64,000 nucleotides of DNA, taken from contig NZ_PDZB01000005.1 in NCBI RefSeq assembly GCF_002743335.1, positions 1 through 64,000 of the forward strand. The letters run 5' to 3'. Within the stretch, counting starts at the first letter, position 1. Each line of letters opens with the position of its first letter. Source of the DNA: Sporosarcina sp. P32b (GTDB lineage: Bacteria; Bacillota; Bacilli; Bacillales_A; Planococcaceae). The notes beneath the pieces are model-generated. The model saw only the letters and a list, made by a program, of their open reading frames with translations. It was not told the origin of the DNA and did not search any database. Of the stretch, positions 53,820 through 63,625 are shown piece after piece. Both the position numbers and the translations under genes were made by a program.

Positions 53820-54200
53820 ATGGGATACAGAAAACTTGGACGCACAAGTTCACAACGTAAAGCAATGCTTCGCGACTTAACGACAGATCTAATTATTCAT
53901 GAGCGCATCCAAACAACTGAAACACGTGCGAAAGAATTACGTAAAGTAGTTGAAAAGATGATCACTCTTGGAAAACGTGGAGATCTTCATGCACGTCGTC
54001 AAGCGGCTGAATATATTCGTCGTGAAACGGTGACTGTTGAAAACGCAGAAGGCGAAGAAGCAACAGTGTTTGCACTTCAAAAACTTTTTGATACAGTAGC
54101 ACCACGTTATGCAGATCGCCAAGGCGGTTATACACGTATAATGAAAATGGGACCTCGCCGTGGCGATGGCGCACCAGTAGTTATTATCGAACTGGTGTAA
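53820..54200 (+). CDS. rplQ: Ribosomal protein L17
   Basis: L17 is a 50S protein near the tunnel exit. The 126-residue protein has [20 protein letters not shown] and [19 protein letters not shown]. It closes the S10-spc-alpha cluster, followed at once by a long stable hairpin. Confidence 0.98.
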   Translation: MGYRKLGRTSSQRKAMLRDLTTDLIIHERIQTTETRAKELRKVVEKMITLGKRGDLHARRQAAEYIRRETVTVENAEGEEATVFALQKLFDTVAPRYADRQGGYTRIMKMGPRRGDGAPVVIIELV

Positions 54201-54212
54201 TTCCAACACTTC

Positions 54213-54250
54213 GAGGGTGTGTCTGTCACGCACAGCACACCCTCTTATTA
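54213..54250 (+). terminator. Terminator after rplQ
   Basis: GAGGGTGTG (54213-54221) pairs with CACACCCTC (54236-54244), with an inner CTGT/ACAG helix. The tail TTATTA is short, so termination may be incomplete. Confidence 0.75.
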
Positions 54251-54320
54251 CAAGTACGAGATTTATACGACATAAAAGCTGAGTGTTATGATCCGCGAGA
54301 AATCGACTGGTCTAGCTCTA

Positions 54321-54407
54321 CGTACCTCATCTGAGATGTCGGCATGAGCACCCGGCATTTTCGTTTTCAAAGGCGCATTCCTTAGATGAGGTACGCGCTT
54401 TTTTTTT
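54321..54407 (+). promoter_or_regulatory. Switch-like leader/terminator before ecfA1
   Basis: CGTACCTCATCT (54321-54332) pairs perfectly with AGATGAGGTACG (54384-54395), and nine T follow at 54399-54407. Inside the 51-base interval is a second hairpin, ATGTCGG (54336-54342) with CCGGCAT (54352-54358), itself followed by TTTT. The left arm can also pair locally (CTCAT with ATGAG, 54326-54347). The layout looks like an attenuator or unassigned regulatory RNA in front of ecfA1A2T-truA. I do not recognise a known riboswitch class. Confidence 0.6.
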
Positions 54408-54473
54408 ATACATAAGAATAATTGATTACATAAGATGTTTATTGATCCATACCACCTAAGAGGAGGAGTCCAG

Positions 54474-55331
54474 ATGAAGGAAATAGCGTCGATGCACCAG
54501 GTGGAGTTTTCTTACGATATGGAGGAAGAGGAATCTTCTACTGTGTCAACTAAAGCATTAACTGATGTATCTTTCACCTTGTATGAAGGAGAATGGTTGG
54601 CAGTTGTAGGACATAATGGTTCTGGTAAGTCGACGTTAGCCAAGTTGTTGATCGGCTTAATGTTTCCTTCATCAGGCGAAGTACATCTCTTCTCGGAAAG
54701 ACTATCAGAAGAGAATCTTTGGGAAACACGTTCGCGTATGGGTATTGTGTTTCAAAATCCTGATAATCAGTTCGTCGGTTCAACTGTGCAGGATGATGTA
54801 GCATTTGCACTTGAAAACAACGGTGTACCACATGAAATGATGGTCAAACGGGTTCATGAGGCTCTAGAACAGGTGAAAATGACGGATTACATCAATCATG
54901 AGCCCCATCATCTTTCAGGCGGTCAGAAGCAGCGTGTAGCGATTGCAGGCGCATTAGCTTTGCACCCTGAATTGCTTATTTTAGACGAAGCTACTTCCAT
55001 GCTGGATCCTCAGGGACGGGAAGAAGTCATTGAAATCGTCAAGAAGTTACGTTCTGAAATCGGCTTGACTGTGTTATCCATTACGCATGACTTGGAAGAA
55101 GTGTTATTAGCAGATCGTATATTGGTTATGAATGAAGGACAAGTATTGATGGTGGGTTCACCGCAGGAAATCTTTCAGCGAGGTACTGAGCTAGAAAAAG
55201 TCGGGCTCGATCTGCCGTTTGCTTTACGTGTTTCTGAATTATTAAGAACAGCTGGTGTAGAGTTACAAGGCAATCATATGACAGAAGAAGAGTTGGTGAA
55301 TGAATTGTGGACATATCACTTCAGCAAGTAG
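54474..55331 (+). CDS. ecfA1: ECF transporter ATPase EcfA1
   Basis: One of two ABC ATPases that energise vitamin and metal ECF transporters. The 285-residue protein has Walker A GHNGSGKST, the Q-loop FQNPDNQFVG, the signature LSGGQKQRVAIA, Walker B LLILDEATSMLDP and the switch His in SITHDLEE. The ATG at 54474 follows AAGAGGAGG; an earlier in-frame ATG at 54435 has no ribosome site. It overlaps ecfA2 by 25 bases. Confidence 0.96.
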   Translation: MKEIASMHQVEFSYDMEEEESSTVSTKALTDVSFTLYEGEWLAVVGHNGSGKSTLAKLLIGLMFPSSGEVHLFSERLSEENLWETRSRMGIVFQNPDNQFVGSTVQDDVAFALENNGVPHEMMVKRVHEALEQVKMTDYINHEPHHLSGGQKQRVAIAGALALHPELLILDEATSMLDPQGREEVIEIVKKLRSEIGLTVLSITHDLEEVLLADRILVMNEGQVLMVGSPQEIFQRGTELEKVGLDLPFALRVSELLRTAGVELQGNHMTEEELVNELWTYHFSK

Positions 55332-56182
55332 GATACTTATATGCTAAAGATTCACCCTTTGAGAAACGTGCCTTGCAGGACGTGACAGCTACGATTCCTT
55401 CCGGCTCTTATACGTCAATCATTGGTCATACGGGCTCAGGGAAATCGACCTTATTACTACATTTGAATGGATTGCTTAAGCCGTCTGAAGGTATTGTCAA
55501 AATTGGTGACACGATGATTACAGCACAGACCAAAGGTAAGAAGATGAAGGAAGTTCGACATCAAGTAGGAATTGTGTTTCAGTTCCCTGAACATCAGTTA
55601 TTTGAAGAAACAGTTGAAAAAGATATCATGTTCGGTCCTATAAATTTTGGCGTGCCGAAAGAGGTAGCAAGAGCTCGCGCACATGAACTAGTGAAACTTT
55701 TAGGTCTACCAGAGGATGTACTGCAGAAGTCACCTTTTGAGCTGTCAGGAGGTCAAATGCGGCGTGTTGCGATTGCAGGTGTCCTTGCATTCAAACCATC
55801 TGTCCTGGTCCTTGACGAGCCGACAGCGGGGTTGGATCCCAAAGGTCGAAAAGAGATCATGGAGTTATTCCATCATTTGCACGTAACAGAGAATTTAACG
55901 ACTATCCTCGTTACACATAGTATGGAAGATGCCGCACGCTATAGTGATCGGATCCTTGTAATGCATGAGGGGACAGCTGTAATGGAAGGGACGCCTGAAG
56001 ATATATATAGTCTGGAAGAGGAACTTCTTTCATTTCGACTCAGCGTACCGCGTTCCGTGCGTTTTCAGCGAGAGATAGAAAAGATGAGTGGACAGCGTTT
56101 TGATCGCATTGCACTAACAGAAGACGTATTGGCACAAGAGTTAGCAAAAGCCATTGCGAGAAATGAGGAGCGGCCATGTTAG
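55307..56182 (+). CDS. ecfA2: ECF transporter ATPase EcfA2
   Basis: The second ECF ATPase, which pairs with EcfA1. The 291-residue protein has Walker A GHTGSGKST, Q-loop FQFPEHQLFEE, signature LSGGQMRRVAIAG, Walker B LVLDEPTAGLDP and VTHSMEDA. It starts with GTG inside the end of ecfA1 and overlaps ecfT by seven bases, so all three are coupled. Confidence 0.96.
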   Translation: MDISLQQVGYLYAKDSPFEKRALQDVTATIPSGSYTSIIGHTGSGKSTLLLHLNGLLKPSEGIVKIGDTMITAQTKGKKMKEVRHQVGIVFQFPEHQLFEETVEKDIMFGPINFGVPKEVARARAHELVKLLGLPEDVLQKSPFELSGGQMRRVAIAGVLAFKPSVLVLDEPTAGLDPKGRKEIMELFHHLHVTENLTTILVTHSMEDAARYSDRILVMHEGTAVMEGTPEDIYSLEEELLSFRLSVPRSVRFQREIEKMSGQRFDRIALTEDVLAQELAKAIARNEERPC

Positions 56183-56973
56183 AAAAAATGATTATTGGCC
56201 GTTTTATTCCTGGTACTTCCATTGTGCATCGAATGGATCCGCGTTCCAAATTGCTCTTTGTCTTTCTGTTCGTCGTAGCGGTGTTCTTGGCTAATAACGT
56301 AGTGTCCTATTCCATTTTGCTTGGATTCACGGCATTTGTCATTGCGCTTGCCAGAATCAGACCTTATTTTTTGATCAACGGGTTAAAACCGGTCATCTTT
56401 TTGATCATTTTCACTCTCCTATTACATATTTTCTTCACACGTGAAGGTCCCATTATATTTGAGTGGAAGTTTATCAAAATTTATGAAGAAGGACTGCGAA
56501 TGGGTATATTCATATCTATCCGGTTTTTGGTCCTCGTCTTGATTACGACCGTATTGACGTTAACAACTTCACCAATCTCGATTACGGATGGATTGGAAAC
56601 ATTGCTCAATCCTTTTAAAAAGCTTAAATTACCCGTACATGAATTGGCATTGATGATGTCCATTTCTCTACGTTTCATTCCAACTCTTATGGATGAAACA
56701 GATAAAATATTAAAAGCACAACTAGCGAGAGGCTCTGATTTAAGTACCGGTACCATCAAAGAACGGGTGCAGGCAGTTATTCCATTGCTGGTACCGTTAT
56801 TTGTTAGTGCATTTAAGCGTGCGGAAGATTTAGCGATCGCGATGGAAGTGCGTGGCTACCGTGGTGGGGAAGGTCGCACAAGGTTCCGCCAGCTATCTTG
56901 GCAAATGAGGGATACTGCTGTCTTGATCGCTTTTGTGCTATTGGTAGGTGTATTGCTGTGGGTGAGGAAGTGA
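56176..56973 (+). CDS. ecfT: ECF transporter transmembrane protein EcfT
   Basis: EcfT is the scaffold that links the two ATPases to exchangeable S components such as BioY. The 265-residue protein has about five to six membrane helices. Its two coupling-helix motifs are AQLARGSDL (near 178) and AMEVRGYRGG (near 220), where the ARG/VRG triads contact the ATPases. With no S component next to it, this is the shared group II module. Confidence 0.95.
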   Translation: MLEKMIIGRFIPGTSIVHRMDPRSKLLFVFLFVVAVFLANNVVSYSILLGFTAFVIALARIRPYFLINGLKPVIFLIIFTLLLHIFFTREGPIIFEWKFIKIYEEGLRMGIFISIRFLVLVLITTVLTLTTSPISITDGLETLLNPFKKLKLPVHELALMMSISLRFIPTLMDETDKILKAQLARGSDLSTGTIKERVQAVIPLLVPLFVSAFKRAEDLAIAMEVRGYRGGEGRTRFRQLSWQMRDTAVLIAFVLLVGVLLWVRK

Positions 56974-56978
56974 ATCAA

Positions 56979-57716
56979 TTGAAACGAATGAAAGCGACTG
57001 TTTCGTATGACGGGACAAATTTTGCTGGCTATCAATCTCAGCCTGGCATGCGTACGGTTCAAGCAGAAATCGATAAGGCACTTGTGAAATTACATAAAGA
57101 TCCGACATCACATGCTGTAGCAAGCGGACGAACGGATGCAGGTGTTCATGCACTCGGTCAAGTCATTCATTTTGACACACCTCTTGATTTAGGTGATCGC
57201 TGGCTGATGGCATTGAATGTGCTGCTACCTAAGGACGTACGCATAACCGCGATTGAACAAGTGTCTAAAGATTTCCACGCTCGTTACGGTGCAAAAGGTA
57301 AAACATATCGATATAAATGGTCCTATGGGGAATTGCAAAGTCCATTCGAGCGTAACTTTGCCGTCCATTTAGGTAGATGGAATCCGGATGTGGAACGAAT
57401 GAATGCAGGCGCCGCCTATTTAATCGGCACTCATGACTTCACAAGTTTCTGTTCGGCGAAGACAGCTACTTCGAATAAAGTTCGCACGATCCGAAAACTA
57501 ACACTAGAACGTCTTGGGGATGAACTGATACTTGAAGTGGAAGGTGATGGATTTCTTTACAATATGGTACGCACGATTGCAGGTGCTTTGCTGGCGGTTG
57601 GCATCGGTTGGGACGAGCCGGAAGATGTCCAAAAAATTCTCGAGGCGAAAGATCGTCAAAGGGCAGGGAAGACAGCGGCAGCACACGGTTTGTACTTACT
57701 AGAGGTTACCTATTAA
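56979..57716 (+). CDS. truA: tRNA pseudouridine synthase A
   Basis: TruA makes pseudouridine at positions 38-40 of tRNA. The protein has the catalytic motif SGRTDAGVHA (Asp53 from this start), KTYRYKWSYG and GFLYNMVRTIAG. The frame is open far upstream; the GAGGAAG site at 56964-56970 suits the TTG at 56979, while the ATG at 56988 and the GTG at 56970 remain possible. It overlaps or abuts ecfT, so it belongs to the ecf operon, as in Bacillus. Confidence 0.93.
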   Translation: MKRMKATVSYDGTNFAGYQSQPGMRTVQAEIDKALVKLHKDPTSHAVASGRTDAGVHALGQVIHFDTPLDLGDRWLMALNVLLPKDVRITAIEQVSKDFHARYGAKGKTYRYKWSYGELQSPFERNFAVHLGRWNPDVERMNAGAAYLIGTHDFTSFCSAKTATSNKVRTIRKLTLERLGDELILEVEGDGFLYNMVRTIAGALLAVGIGWDEPEDVQKILEAKDRQRAGKTAAAHGLYLLEVTY

Positions 57717-57754
57717 GCCCATGGCAACTAATCCTGGTGTATTCATAAAAACGC

Positions 57755-57783
57755 TTGACTTTATTGAAAATAAAGTATAACAT
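57755..57783 (+). promoter_or_regulatory. rplM-rpsI promoter
   Basis: TTGACT (57755-57760) and TAACAT (57778-57783) at 17 bases, or TATAAC (57776-57781) at 15 bases, lie just before the L13 leader. Confidence 0.65.
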
Positions 57784-57784
57784 G

Positions 57785-57880
57785 ATAAATGGTATTTCAA
57801 TAACCCCACAAACAAGCCCCGGAAGTTTATTTGTGTTTAGGGATAGAGAAAACAAGGGAACAGATTTGATATTTTAGGAG
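57785..57880 (+). promoter_or_regulatory. L13 leader RNA
   Basis: The untranslated region contains ACCCCACAAACAAGCCCCGG followed by AAGTTTATTTGTGTTTAGGG (57803-57842), matching the conserved core of the Firmicutes L13 leader as I recall it. CACAAA pairs with TTTGTG. It is thought to mediate L13 autoregulation. Confidence 0.75.
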
Positions 57881-57890
57881 GAAATACAAT

Positions 57891-58328
57891 ATGCGCACAA
57901 CATTCATGGCTAAAGGTCACGAAGTCGAACGTAAATGGCTAGTTGTCGACGCTGAAGGACAAACGCTTGGTCGTCTTGCTTCAGAAGTTGCAACTCTTTT
58001 ACGCGGTAAACATAAACCAACGTTTACACCACATGTTGATACAGGTGATCACGTGATCATTATCAACGCTGAAAAAATCCAATTGACTGGTAACAAATTA
58101 AAAGATAAAATGTACTACCGTCACTCTGGTTACACAGGTAGCATCAAGTCACGTACTGCTCTTGAAATGCGTACTAACTACCCTGTGAAAATGCTTGAAC
58201 TTGCGATTAAAGGAATGCTTCCAAACGGTCCTCTAGGTCGTCAAACTATCAAGAAATTACACGTATTTGCTGGTCCAGAACATCAGCATGCAGCACAAAA
58301 ACCAGAAGCTTTTGAGCTTCGCGGTTAA
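57891..58328 (+). CDS. rplM: Ribosomal protein L13
   Basis: L13 is an early 50S assembly protein. The 145-residue protein begins [20 protein letters not shown] and has [20 protein letters not shown] and [27 protein letters not shown] precedes the ATG. It is co-transcribed with rpsI. Confidence 0.98.
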   Translation: MRTTFMAKGHEVERKWLVVDAEGQTLGRLASEVATLLRGKHKPTFTPHVDTGDHVIIINAEKIQLTGNKLKDKMYYRHSGYTGSIKSRTALEMRTNYPVKMLELAIKGMLPNGPLGRQTIKKLHVFAGPEHQHAAQKPEAFELRG

Positions 58329-58347
58329 TTAAGAGGAGGAAACCCAC

Positions 58348-58740
58348 TTGGCACAAGTACAATATATCGGCACTGGCCGTCGTAAAAGTTCAGTAGCTCG
58401 TGTACGTCTAATTCCTGGCGAAGGCAAAATTGTCGTCAATAATCGTGACGTAGAGGACTACGTACCATTCGAAACACTTCGTGAAATCATTAAACAACCA
58501 CTAGTTACAACGGAAACACTTGGAAGCTACGATATCCACGTTAACGTTAACGGTGGAGGTTACACTGGTCAAGCAGGCGCAATCCGTCACGGCGTTGCTC
58601 GTGCATTGCTTACTGTAGATCCTGATTTCCGTGCAGCACTTAAATCAGCAGGATTCCTAACACGTGACCCACGTATGAAGGAACGTAAGAAACCAGGTCT
58701 TCGCGGCGCTCGTCGTGCACCTCAGTTCTCAAAACGTTAA
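58348..58740 (+). CDS. rpsI: Ribosomal protein S9
   Basis: S9 reaches the P-site tRNA with its C-terminal tail. The 130-residue protein has [19 protein letters not shown] and ends RRAPQFSKR. The start is TTG at 58348, after AGAGGAGGAAACCCAC. A terminator follows. Confidence 0.98.
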   Translation: MAQVQYIGTGRRKSSVARVRLIPGEGKIVVNNRDVEDYVPFETLREIIKQPLVTTETLGSYDIHVNVNGGGYTGQAGAIRHGVARALLTVDPDFRAALKSAGFLTRDPRMKERKKPGLRGARRAPQFSKR

Positions 58741-58756
58741 TTTGTTTTTTCAAAAG

Positions 58757-58790
58757 CTCTTCTCATTACTTTATGAGAAGGGTTTTTTTG
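58757..58790 (+). terminator. Terminator after rpsI
   Basis: CTTCTCAT (58759-58766) pairs with ATGAGAAG (58773-58780), followed by GG and seven T. Confidence 0.9.
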
Positions 58791-59393
58791 CGTCTAGCAT
58801 GAGTTACTCATAATGTTTGACCTCCTGTAGGCGCTATATAGTAATAGGGGATCTTAGCATGTTATCTAGTACATGTTGTACTTTTATGAGTAGATATCTT
58901 GCCAGACCCCTAGGTAAGCGGGAACACTTGAATCTTCACCGAGAAACTGTACAATAAATTAGTAGCAGTAACTCCAAAACACTTTCTAAAGCTTTGTAAT
59001 AGAGAAAGTAGACTACCCTTCATTTCCGGTTGTTTTAGCTATTTGAGAGGCTCATGGATCACCCCCTGATGTAATGAGTCATTAATGAATCAACTGCGAC
59101 TAGACCATTTACTGAAAATTGTTACCTTATCATATGATTCGAACTCAGAGACAATTAGACAGAAAAAGTATTCCTGCCGCTAATAATATTTTTTTGTCTG
59201 CGAAGTGTTAAGCAGTCGACGTTTATGCTAACTTGCATTTGGGTAAACTGTGACAAGTTGCACTTTTCTATTCTGACTTGCTTTGGATCAATTGAATTGT
59301 ATGAATGAATAAAAATGTGTAGGGCAATTGATGAGTATAGTAGACCATTGTAAATTTTTATACTTTATAAAATGTTCTGTGGTTTTAATCTGT
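58791..59393. other. 600-base non-coding region upstream of the urease operon
   Basis: No gene is recognised on either strand. On the minus strand two ribosome-site/start pairs each run into a stop within a few codons: AGGAGGT (58826-58820) with ATG at 58811, and AGGGGGTGAT (59067-59058) with ATG at 59055. They may be remnants of lost genes. I see no clear GlnR/TnrA or CodY site. Confidence 0.5.
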
Positions 59394-59422
59394 TTGGAGA
59401 AAAAAGATTACTGCAATATAAT
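59394..59422 (+). promoter_or_regulatory. Possible ureA promoter
   Basis: TTGGAG (59394-59399) and a perfect TATAAT (59417-59422) are spaced by 17 bases, 28 bases before the ureA start. The -35 box is weak, which would fit an activated or constitutive low-level promoter. Confidence 0.55.
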
Positions 59423-59450
59423 ATATTATTTTATTTTAGGAGGTTGAACC

Positions 59451-59753
59451 ATGCGATTACTACCGCGTGAGATTGATAAATTAATGATCGTTGTTGCGGC
59501 AGACGTTGCCAGAAGACGAAGGGACCGAGGACTTAAATTGAACCACCCTGAAGCAATGGCTCTTATTACATATGAGGTGTTGGAAGGCGCCAGAGACGGC
59601 AAAACAGTTGCAGAACTCATGGCTTATGGCGCGACAATTTTATCTCGTGAAGATGTAATGGATGGTATTCCAGAAATGATTGATGACATTCAAGTAGAAG
59701 CAACGTTCCCTGATGGGACGAAATTAGTCACAGTGCATAATCCGATCAGATAA
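59451..59753 (+). CDS. ureA: Urease gamma subunit
   Basis: UreA is the small structural subunit of nickel urease. The 100-residue protein has the basic [32 protein letters not shown] and the conserved end [25 protein letters not shown] precedes the ATG. It leads ureABCEFGD, with separate gamma and beta subunits as usual in bacteria outside Helicobacter. Confidence 0.97.
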   Translation: MRLLPREIDKLMIVVAADVARRRRDRGLKLNHPEAMALITYEVLEGARDGKTVAELMAYGATILSREDVMDGIPEMIDDIQVEATFPDGTKLVTVHNPIR

Positions 59754-59783
59754 ATGGTTTATAAAAAGAAAGGGGACGTAACG

Positions 59784-60107
59784 ATGATACCAGGCGAATA
59801 TATTTTAAAAGACGAACCGATCATTTGTAATGAAGGCGCTGAAAGTATACATGTACAAGTTATTAATCATGGCGACAGACCGATCCAAATCGGTTCCCAT
59901 TACCATTTTTACGAAGTGAATAATGCATTAAAGTTTGATCGAGAAGTGACATACGGGAAACGTCTCAATATACCTGCAGGCGCTGCTGTTCGTTTTGAAC
60001 CCGGTGATGAAAAAGAAGTGCAGCTAATTGACTATGCTGGAGAAAGAGAAGTTTATGGTTTCCATAATAAAGTAGACGGAGCATTGGAAGGCGGGAATGC
60101 AAAATGA
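59784..60107 (+). CDS. ureB: Urease beta subunit
   Basis: UreB is the second structural subunit. The 107-residue protein begins [13 protein letters not shown] and has [19 protein letters not shown] and the [18 protein letters not shown] block. The ATG at 59784 follows AAAGGGGAC; an ATG at 59754 just after the ureA stop lies before that site and is rejected. It overlaps ureC by four bases. It lacks the C-terminal extension I recall for Sporosarcina pasteurii UreB (about 126 residues). Confidence 0.96.
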   Translation: MIPGEYILKDEPIICNEGAESIHVQVINHGDRPIQIGSHYHFYEVNNALKFDREVTYGKRLNIPAGAAVRFEPGDEKEVQLIDYAGEREVYGFHNKVDGALEGGNAK

Positions 60108-61822
60108 GTTTTAAAATGGATAGAGAGCAATATGCTCAAATGTATGGACCGACAACCGGAGACTCTGTCCGACTAGCAGATACAGATTTGTTCATCCAAA
60201 TTGAAAAAGATCATACGAAATATGGAGAAGAAGTTGTGTTCGGTGGCGGTAAAGTTATTCGTGATGGAATGGGACAACATCCTTTCATTACGCGCGAAGA
60301 AGACGAACGCGTACCTGATACAGTCATTACCAATGTTGTCGTGCTTGACTATACAGGAATATATAAAGCGGATCTAGCTATTCGTGACGGTAAAATCTCG
60401 GGTATCGGCAAAGCAGGTAATCCGCTCGTGCAAGACAAAGTAGATATTATTATTGGAACTTCCACTGAAGTTATTTCGGGGGAAGGTAAGATCATTACTG
60501 CTGGTGCAATTGATACGCACGTACATTTCATTAATCCGGCACAAGTAGACGTTGCACTTACAGCGGGTACTACCACACTAATAGGCGGTGGAGCAGGACC
60601 AGGAGATGGTTCTCGAGCTACGACTGCGACACCGGGTGCTTGGCATCTTCATTCCATGTTGAAGGCTTTGGATGGACAACCGATTAATATTGGTTTGACA
60701 GGTAAAGGGCATGCAGCAGCGGGTGCTCCTTTAGCGGAACAAATAATTGCAGGTGCGATTGGTTTGAAAGTCCATGAAGATTGGGGCGCGACACCGTCTG
60801 TTCTCGATCATGCATTACGGATTGCTGATGAATATGACGTGCAAGTCGCACTTCACGCAGATACATTAAACGAATCTGGATTTTTTGAAGATACGATCAA
60901 GGCGATTGATGGTCGCGGTATCCATATGTACCATACAGAAGGTGCAGGAGGCGGTCATGCTCCGGATTTGATTAAATCTGCTGGCATGATGAATGTGTTA
61001 CCGGCTTCTACTAATCCGACATTGCCATATACAATTAACACGATTGATGAGCACTTGGATATGGTAATGGTTGCCCATAACTTGAATCCTTCTGTACCAG
61101 AAGATATCGCATTTGCGGATTCGCGCATTCGCAATGAAACGATTGCAGCAGAAGATGTCTTGCAAGACTTAGGTGTCTTTAGTATGACAAGCTCCGATTC
61201 TCAGGCGATGGGCCGTATCGGCGAAGTTGCACTTCGTACATGGCAAGTAGCTCACAAAATGAAGAAGCAACTTGGAGTTATGGAAGGCGATAGTGAGCAT
61301 TCGGATAATAATCGGGTAAAACGCTATGTCGCCAAATATACGATTAATCCAGCTATCGCTCATGGTATATCAGAGTATATCGGTTCAATTGAAGTCGGAA
61401 AAATGGCGGACCTTGTTCTATGGGATCCGAAATTCTTTGGAGTTAAACCGGAAATGATTTTGAAAAGTGGAATGGCGGTCTTTAGCTTAATGGGTGATGC
61501 CAATGCAACGATTCCGACACCGCAGCCGATGATTTATCGTCCGATGTATGCAACGCTCGGTAAGGCATTGTCTCAAAGTTCCATTACGTTTGTTTCGCAA
61601 ATTGCCTATGATCAAGGGATAAAAGAGAAGCTAGGACTTGATAAAGTAGTGCTGCCTGTCCGTAATATACGCAATCTGACGAAAAAAGATATGAAGTTAA
61701 ATACAGCAACACCACATATTGACGTGGATCCACAAACGTATGAAGTGAAAATTGATGGAAAACTGATTACATGCGATCCGATTGACGTAGTGCCAATGGG
61801 GCAACGCTATTTCTTATTCTGA
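60104..61822 (+). CDS. ureC: Urease alpha (catalytic) subunit
   Basis: UreC holds the di-nickel site that hydrolyses urea to ammonia and carbamate. The 572-residue protein has the expected ligands: H139 and H141 (THVHF), the carbamylated Lys222 ([11 protein letters not shown]), H224, H251, H277 and Asp365. The mobile flap reads [13 protein letters not shown]. The catalytic His325 is kept, but the usual flap cysteine is Ala324 and the next histidine is Asn326, where S. pasteurii has Cys-His-His. The C-terminal half ([20 protein letters not shown]) reads closer to Helicobacter-type UreB than to S. pasteurii UreC by eye. Activity is expected, with possibly altered inhibitor response. Confidence 0.97.
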   Translation: MSFKMDREQYAQMYGPTTGDSVRLADTDLFIQIEKDHTKYGEEVVFGGGKVIRDGMGQHPFITREEDERVPDTVITNVVVLDYTGIYKADLAIRDGKISGIGKAGNPLVQDKVDIIIGTSTEVISGEGKIITAGAIDTHVHFINPAQVDVALTAGTTTLIGGGAGPGDGSRATTATPGAWHLHSMLKALDGQPINIGLTGKGHAAAGAPLAEQIIAGAIGLKVHEDWGATPSVLDHALRIADEYDVQVALHADTLNESGFFEDTIKAIDGRGIHMYHTEGAGGGHAPDLIKSAGMMNVLPASTNPTLPYTINTIDEHLDMVMVAHNLNPSVPEDIAFADSRIRNETIAAEDVLQDLGVFSMTSSDSQAMGRIGEVALRTWQVAHKMKKQLGVMEGDSEHSDNNRVKRYVAKYTINPAIAHGISEYIGSIEVGKMADLVLWDPKFFGVKPEMILKSGMAVFSLMGDANATIPTPQPMIYRPMYATLGKALSQSSITFVSQIAYDQGIKEKLGLDKVVLPVRNIRNLTKKDMKLNTATPHIDVDPQTYEVKIDGKLITCDPIDVVPMGQRYFLF

Positions 61823-61832
61823 GGTGAAGAAA

Positions 61833-62288
61833 ATGATTGTAGAAGAAGTCTTGATGAATATTAGGGATTTAGATCCAAGTGAGTATGAAAGCCGTCACAA
61901 AGAGAAAGTGTACTTAGAAAGTGCACACTTAATGAAAAGAATTCAACGCGTGGAAACTGATCATGGACGTGAAATTGGCATTCGATTAAAAAACCCACGT
62001 GATTTAGAAGCGGGAGATATTCTGTTTATGGATGATAAGAATATCATTCTGATTGATGTGCTTTCTGATGATTTAATTATTATTAGCCCACGCACGATGC
62101 TTGAAATGGGGACGATTGCTCATCAGCTAGGCAATCGACATTTGCCTGCGCAGTTTGAGGATGAAGATATGCTCGTGCAATATGATTATTTAGTTGAGGA
62201 TTTGTTGAAAGAAATGGGTATTCCATTTAAGCGAGAAGAACGAAAAGTAGCCAAGGCTTTCCGTCATATCGGACATAGCCATGACTAA
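61833..62288 (+). CDS. ureE: Urease accessory protein UreE (nickel metallochaperone)
   Basis: UreE delivers nickel to the UreDFG complex. The 151-residue protein has the N-terminal peptide-binding domain ([20 protein letters not shown]) and the metal-binding domain with [17 protein letters not shown] short tail HIGHSHD contains three histidines, far fewer than Klebsiella UreE. The ATG at 61833 follows GAGGTGAAG; a GTG at 61824 lies within that site. It overlaps ureF by eight bases. Confidence 0.95.
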   Translation: MIVEEVLMNIRDLDPSEYESRHKEKVYLESAHLMKRIQRVETDHGREIGIRLKNPRDLEAGDILFMDDKNIILIDVLSDDLIIISPRTMLEMGTIAHQLGNRHLPAQFEDEDMLVQYDYLVEDLLKEMGIPFKREERKVAKAFRHIGHSHD

Positions 62289-62967
62289 CCATGCACTATC
62301 CTTGCTGCAGCTATGCGATTCCAGTTTCCCGATCGGCTCTTTTAGCCAATCATTCGGACTGGAGACATATATTCAGAAGGACAAGGTTACAGACGCCAAT
62401 ACGTTTTCCGAATGGCTACATGTCTATGTGCATGAACAACTTGCTTATGCAGACGGCTTGGCTGTAAGACTTGTTTATGATGCATTGGATCAGGAAGATC
62501 TTGATAAGATTTGGGAATTGGATCGCATACTGACTGTGCAGAATCTCGCCCGCGAATCACGTGATGGTACTCAGCGCATGGGAGATCGGATGTTAGACAT
62601 TGCAAAATCCATTTACAATATACCGATGTTATCTATTTACGCGCAGAAAATTCAGGACAAAGAAGCTTTTGGCCATCCGGCTATTGTATTTACAATGATT
62701 GGACATCACCTTCAAGTCGAAAAGAATACAACAATTCTATATTATTTATACTCGACGGTTGTTAGTCTTGTGCAAAATGCCGTGCGGGCTATCCCGCTTG
62801 GACAAACTGCTGGACAGAAGATTATATACACGTTTCAACAACAACTTCAACAAACAACAGATAAAATAATGGAGTTAGATCCAGAAGAGTTTGGTATCGT
62901 ATCTCCAGGACTCGAGCTTTCACAAATGCAGCACGAACGTGTTGGCATACGTATTTTTAGTTCATAA
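62281..62967 (+). CDS. ureF: Urease accessory protein UreF
   Basis: UreF forms a complex with UreD and UreG on apo-urease and gates nickel delivery. The 228-residue all-helical protein has [20 protein letters not shown] near the start, [16 protein letters not shown] and the [11 protein letters not shown] segment. It overlaps ureE and precedes ureG by 37 bases. Confidence 0.95.
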   Translation: MTNHALSLLQLCDSSFPIGSFSQSFGLETYIQKDKVTDANTFSEWLHVYVHEQLAYADGLAVRLVYDALDQEDLDKIWELDRILTVQNLARESRDGTQRMGDRMLDIAKSIYNIPMLSIYAQKIQDKEAFGHPAIVFTMIGHHLQVEKNTTILYYLYSTVVSLVQNAVRAIPLGQTAGQKIIYTFQQQLQQTTDKIMELDPEEFGIVSPGLELSQMQHERVGIRIFSS

Positions 62968-63004
62968 TGAACGCAATGAAATTGATATTAAGGATGTGCT
63001 TAGA

Positions 63005-63625
63005 ATGGGACCAATTAAAATAGGTGTTGGCGGACCAGTTGGTGCAGGAAAAACTATGCTGGTCGAAAAGATTACACGCGCTTTAGAGGGCGAAGTAAGT
63101 ATGGCGGTTATTACTAATGATATATATACGAAAGAAGATGCCAAGTTTTTAGTTGCGAACGGTATTCTTCCAGAAGACCGCATTGTCGGAGTAGAAACAG
63201 GAGGTTGTCCACATACGGCAATTCGTGAAGATGCATCGATGAACTTCGCGGCAATTAATGAATTGAAGGAAAAACATCCCGATGTTGAGCTGATTTTTGT
63301 AGAAAGTGGCGGGGATAACCTAGCAGCTACATTCAGTCCGGAACTCGTTGACTTTTCCATTTATATAATTGACGTGGCGCAAGGTGAAAAAATCCCACGT
63401 AAAGGTGGGCAAGGAATGATTAAGTCTGATTTATTTATTATTAATAAAACAGACTTAGCTCCATATGTCGGCGCAAGGCTTGAGGTAATGGAATCTGACA
63501 CAAAGATATTTAGAGGAAAGAAACCGTTCTTTTTCACCAATTTAAAAGACGATCAAGGACTAGATGAAGTGGTAGAGTGGGTCAGAAAACATGCTTTATT
63601 AAAAGGACTAGGACAAGATGTCTGA
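63005..63625 (+). CDS. ureG: Urease accessory GTPase UreG
   Basis: UreG couples GTP hydrolysis to nickel insertion. The 206-residue protein has the P-loop GGPVGAGKT (residues 9-17), the [10 protein letters not shown] block and the nickel-binding Cys-Pro-His in [15 protein letters not shown], then ESGGDNL and [11 protein letters not shown]. The ATG at 63005 ([10 protein letters not shown]) follows AAGGATGTG; the frame is open from 62891 inside ureF without family support. It overlaps ureD by eight bases. Confidence 0.96.
   Translation: MGPIKIGVGGPVGAGKTMLVEKITRALEGEVSMAVITNDIYTKEDAKFLVANGILPEDRIVGVETGGCPHTAIREDASMNFAAINELKEKHPDVELIFVESGGDNLAATFSPELVDFSIYIIDVAQGEKIPRKGGQGMIKSDLFIINKTDLAPYVGARLEVMESDTKIFRGKKPFFFTNLKDDQGLDEVVEWVRKHALLKGLGQDV

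Noticed and set aside
59159-59205. A/T-rich inverted repeat AGACAGAAAAA ... TTTTTTTGTCT upstream of urease, considered as an insertion-element end
   Set aside because: The loop is long, the arms are low in complexity, and there is no transposase or target duplication nearby.
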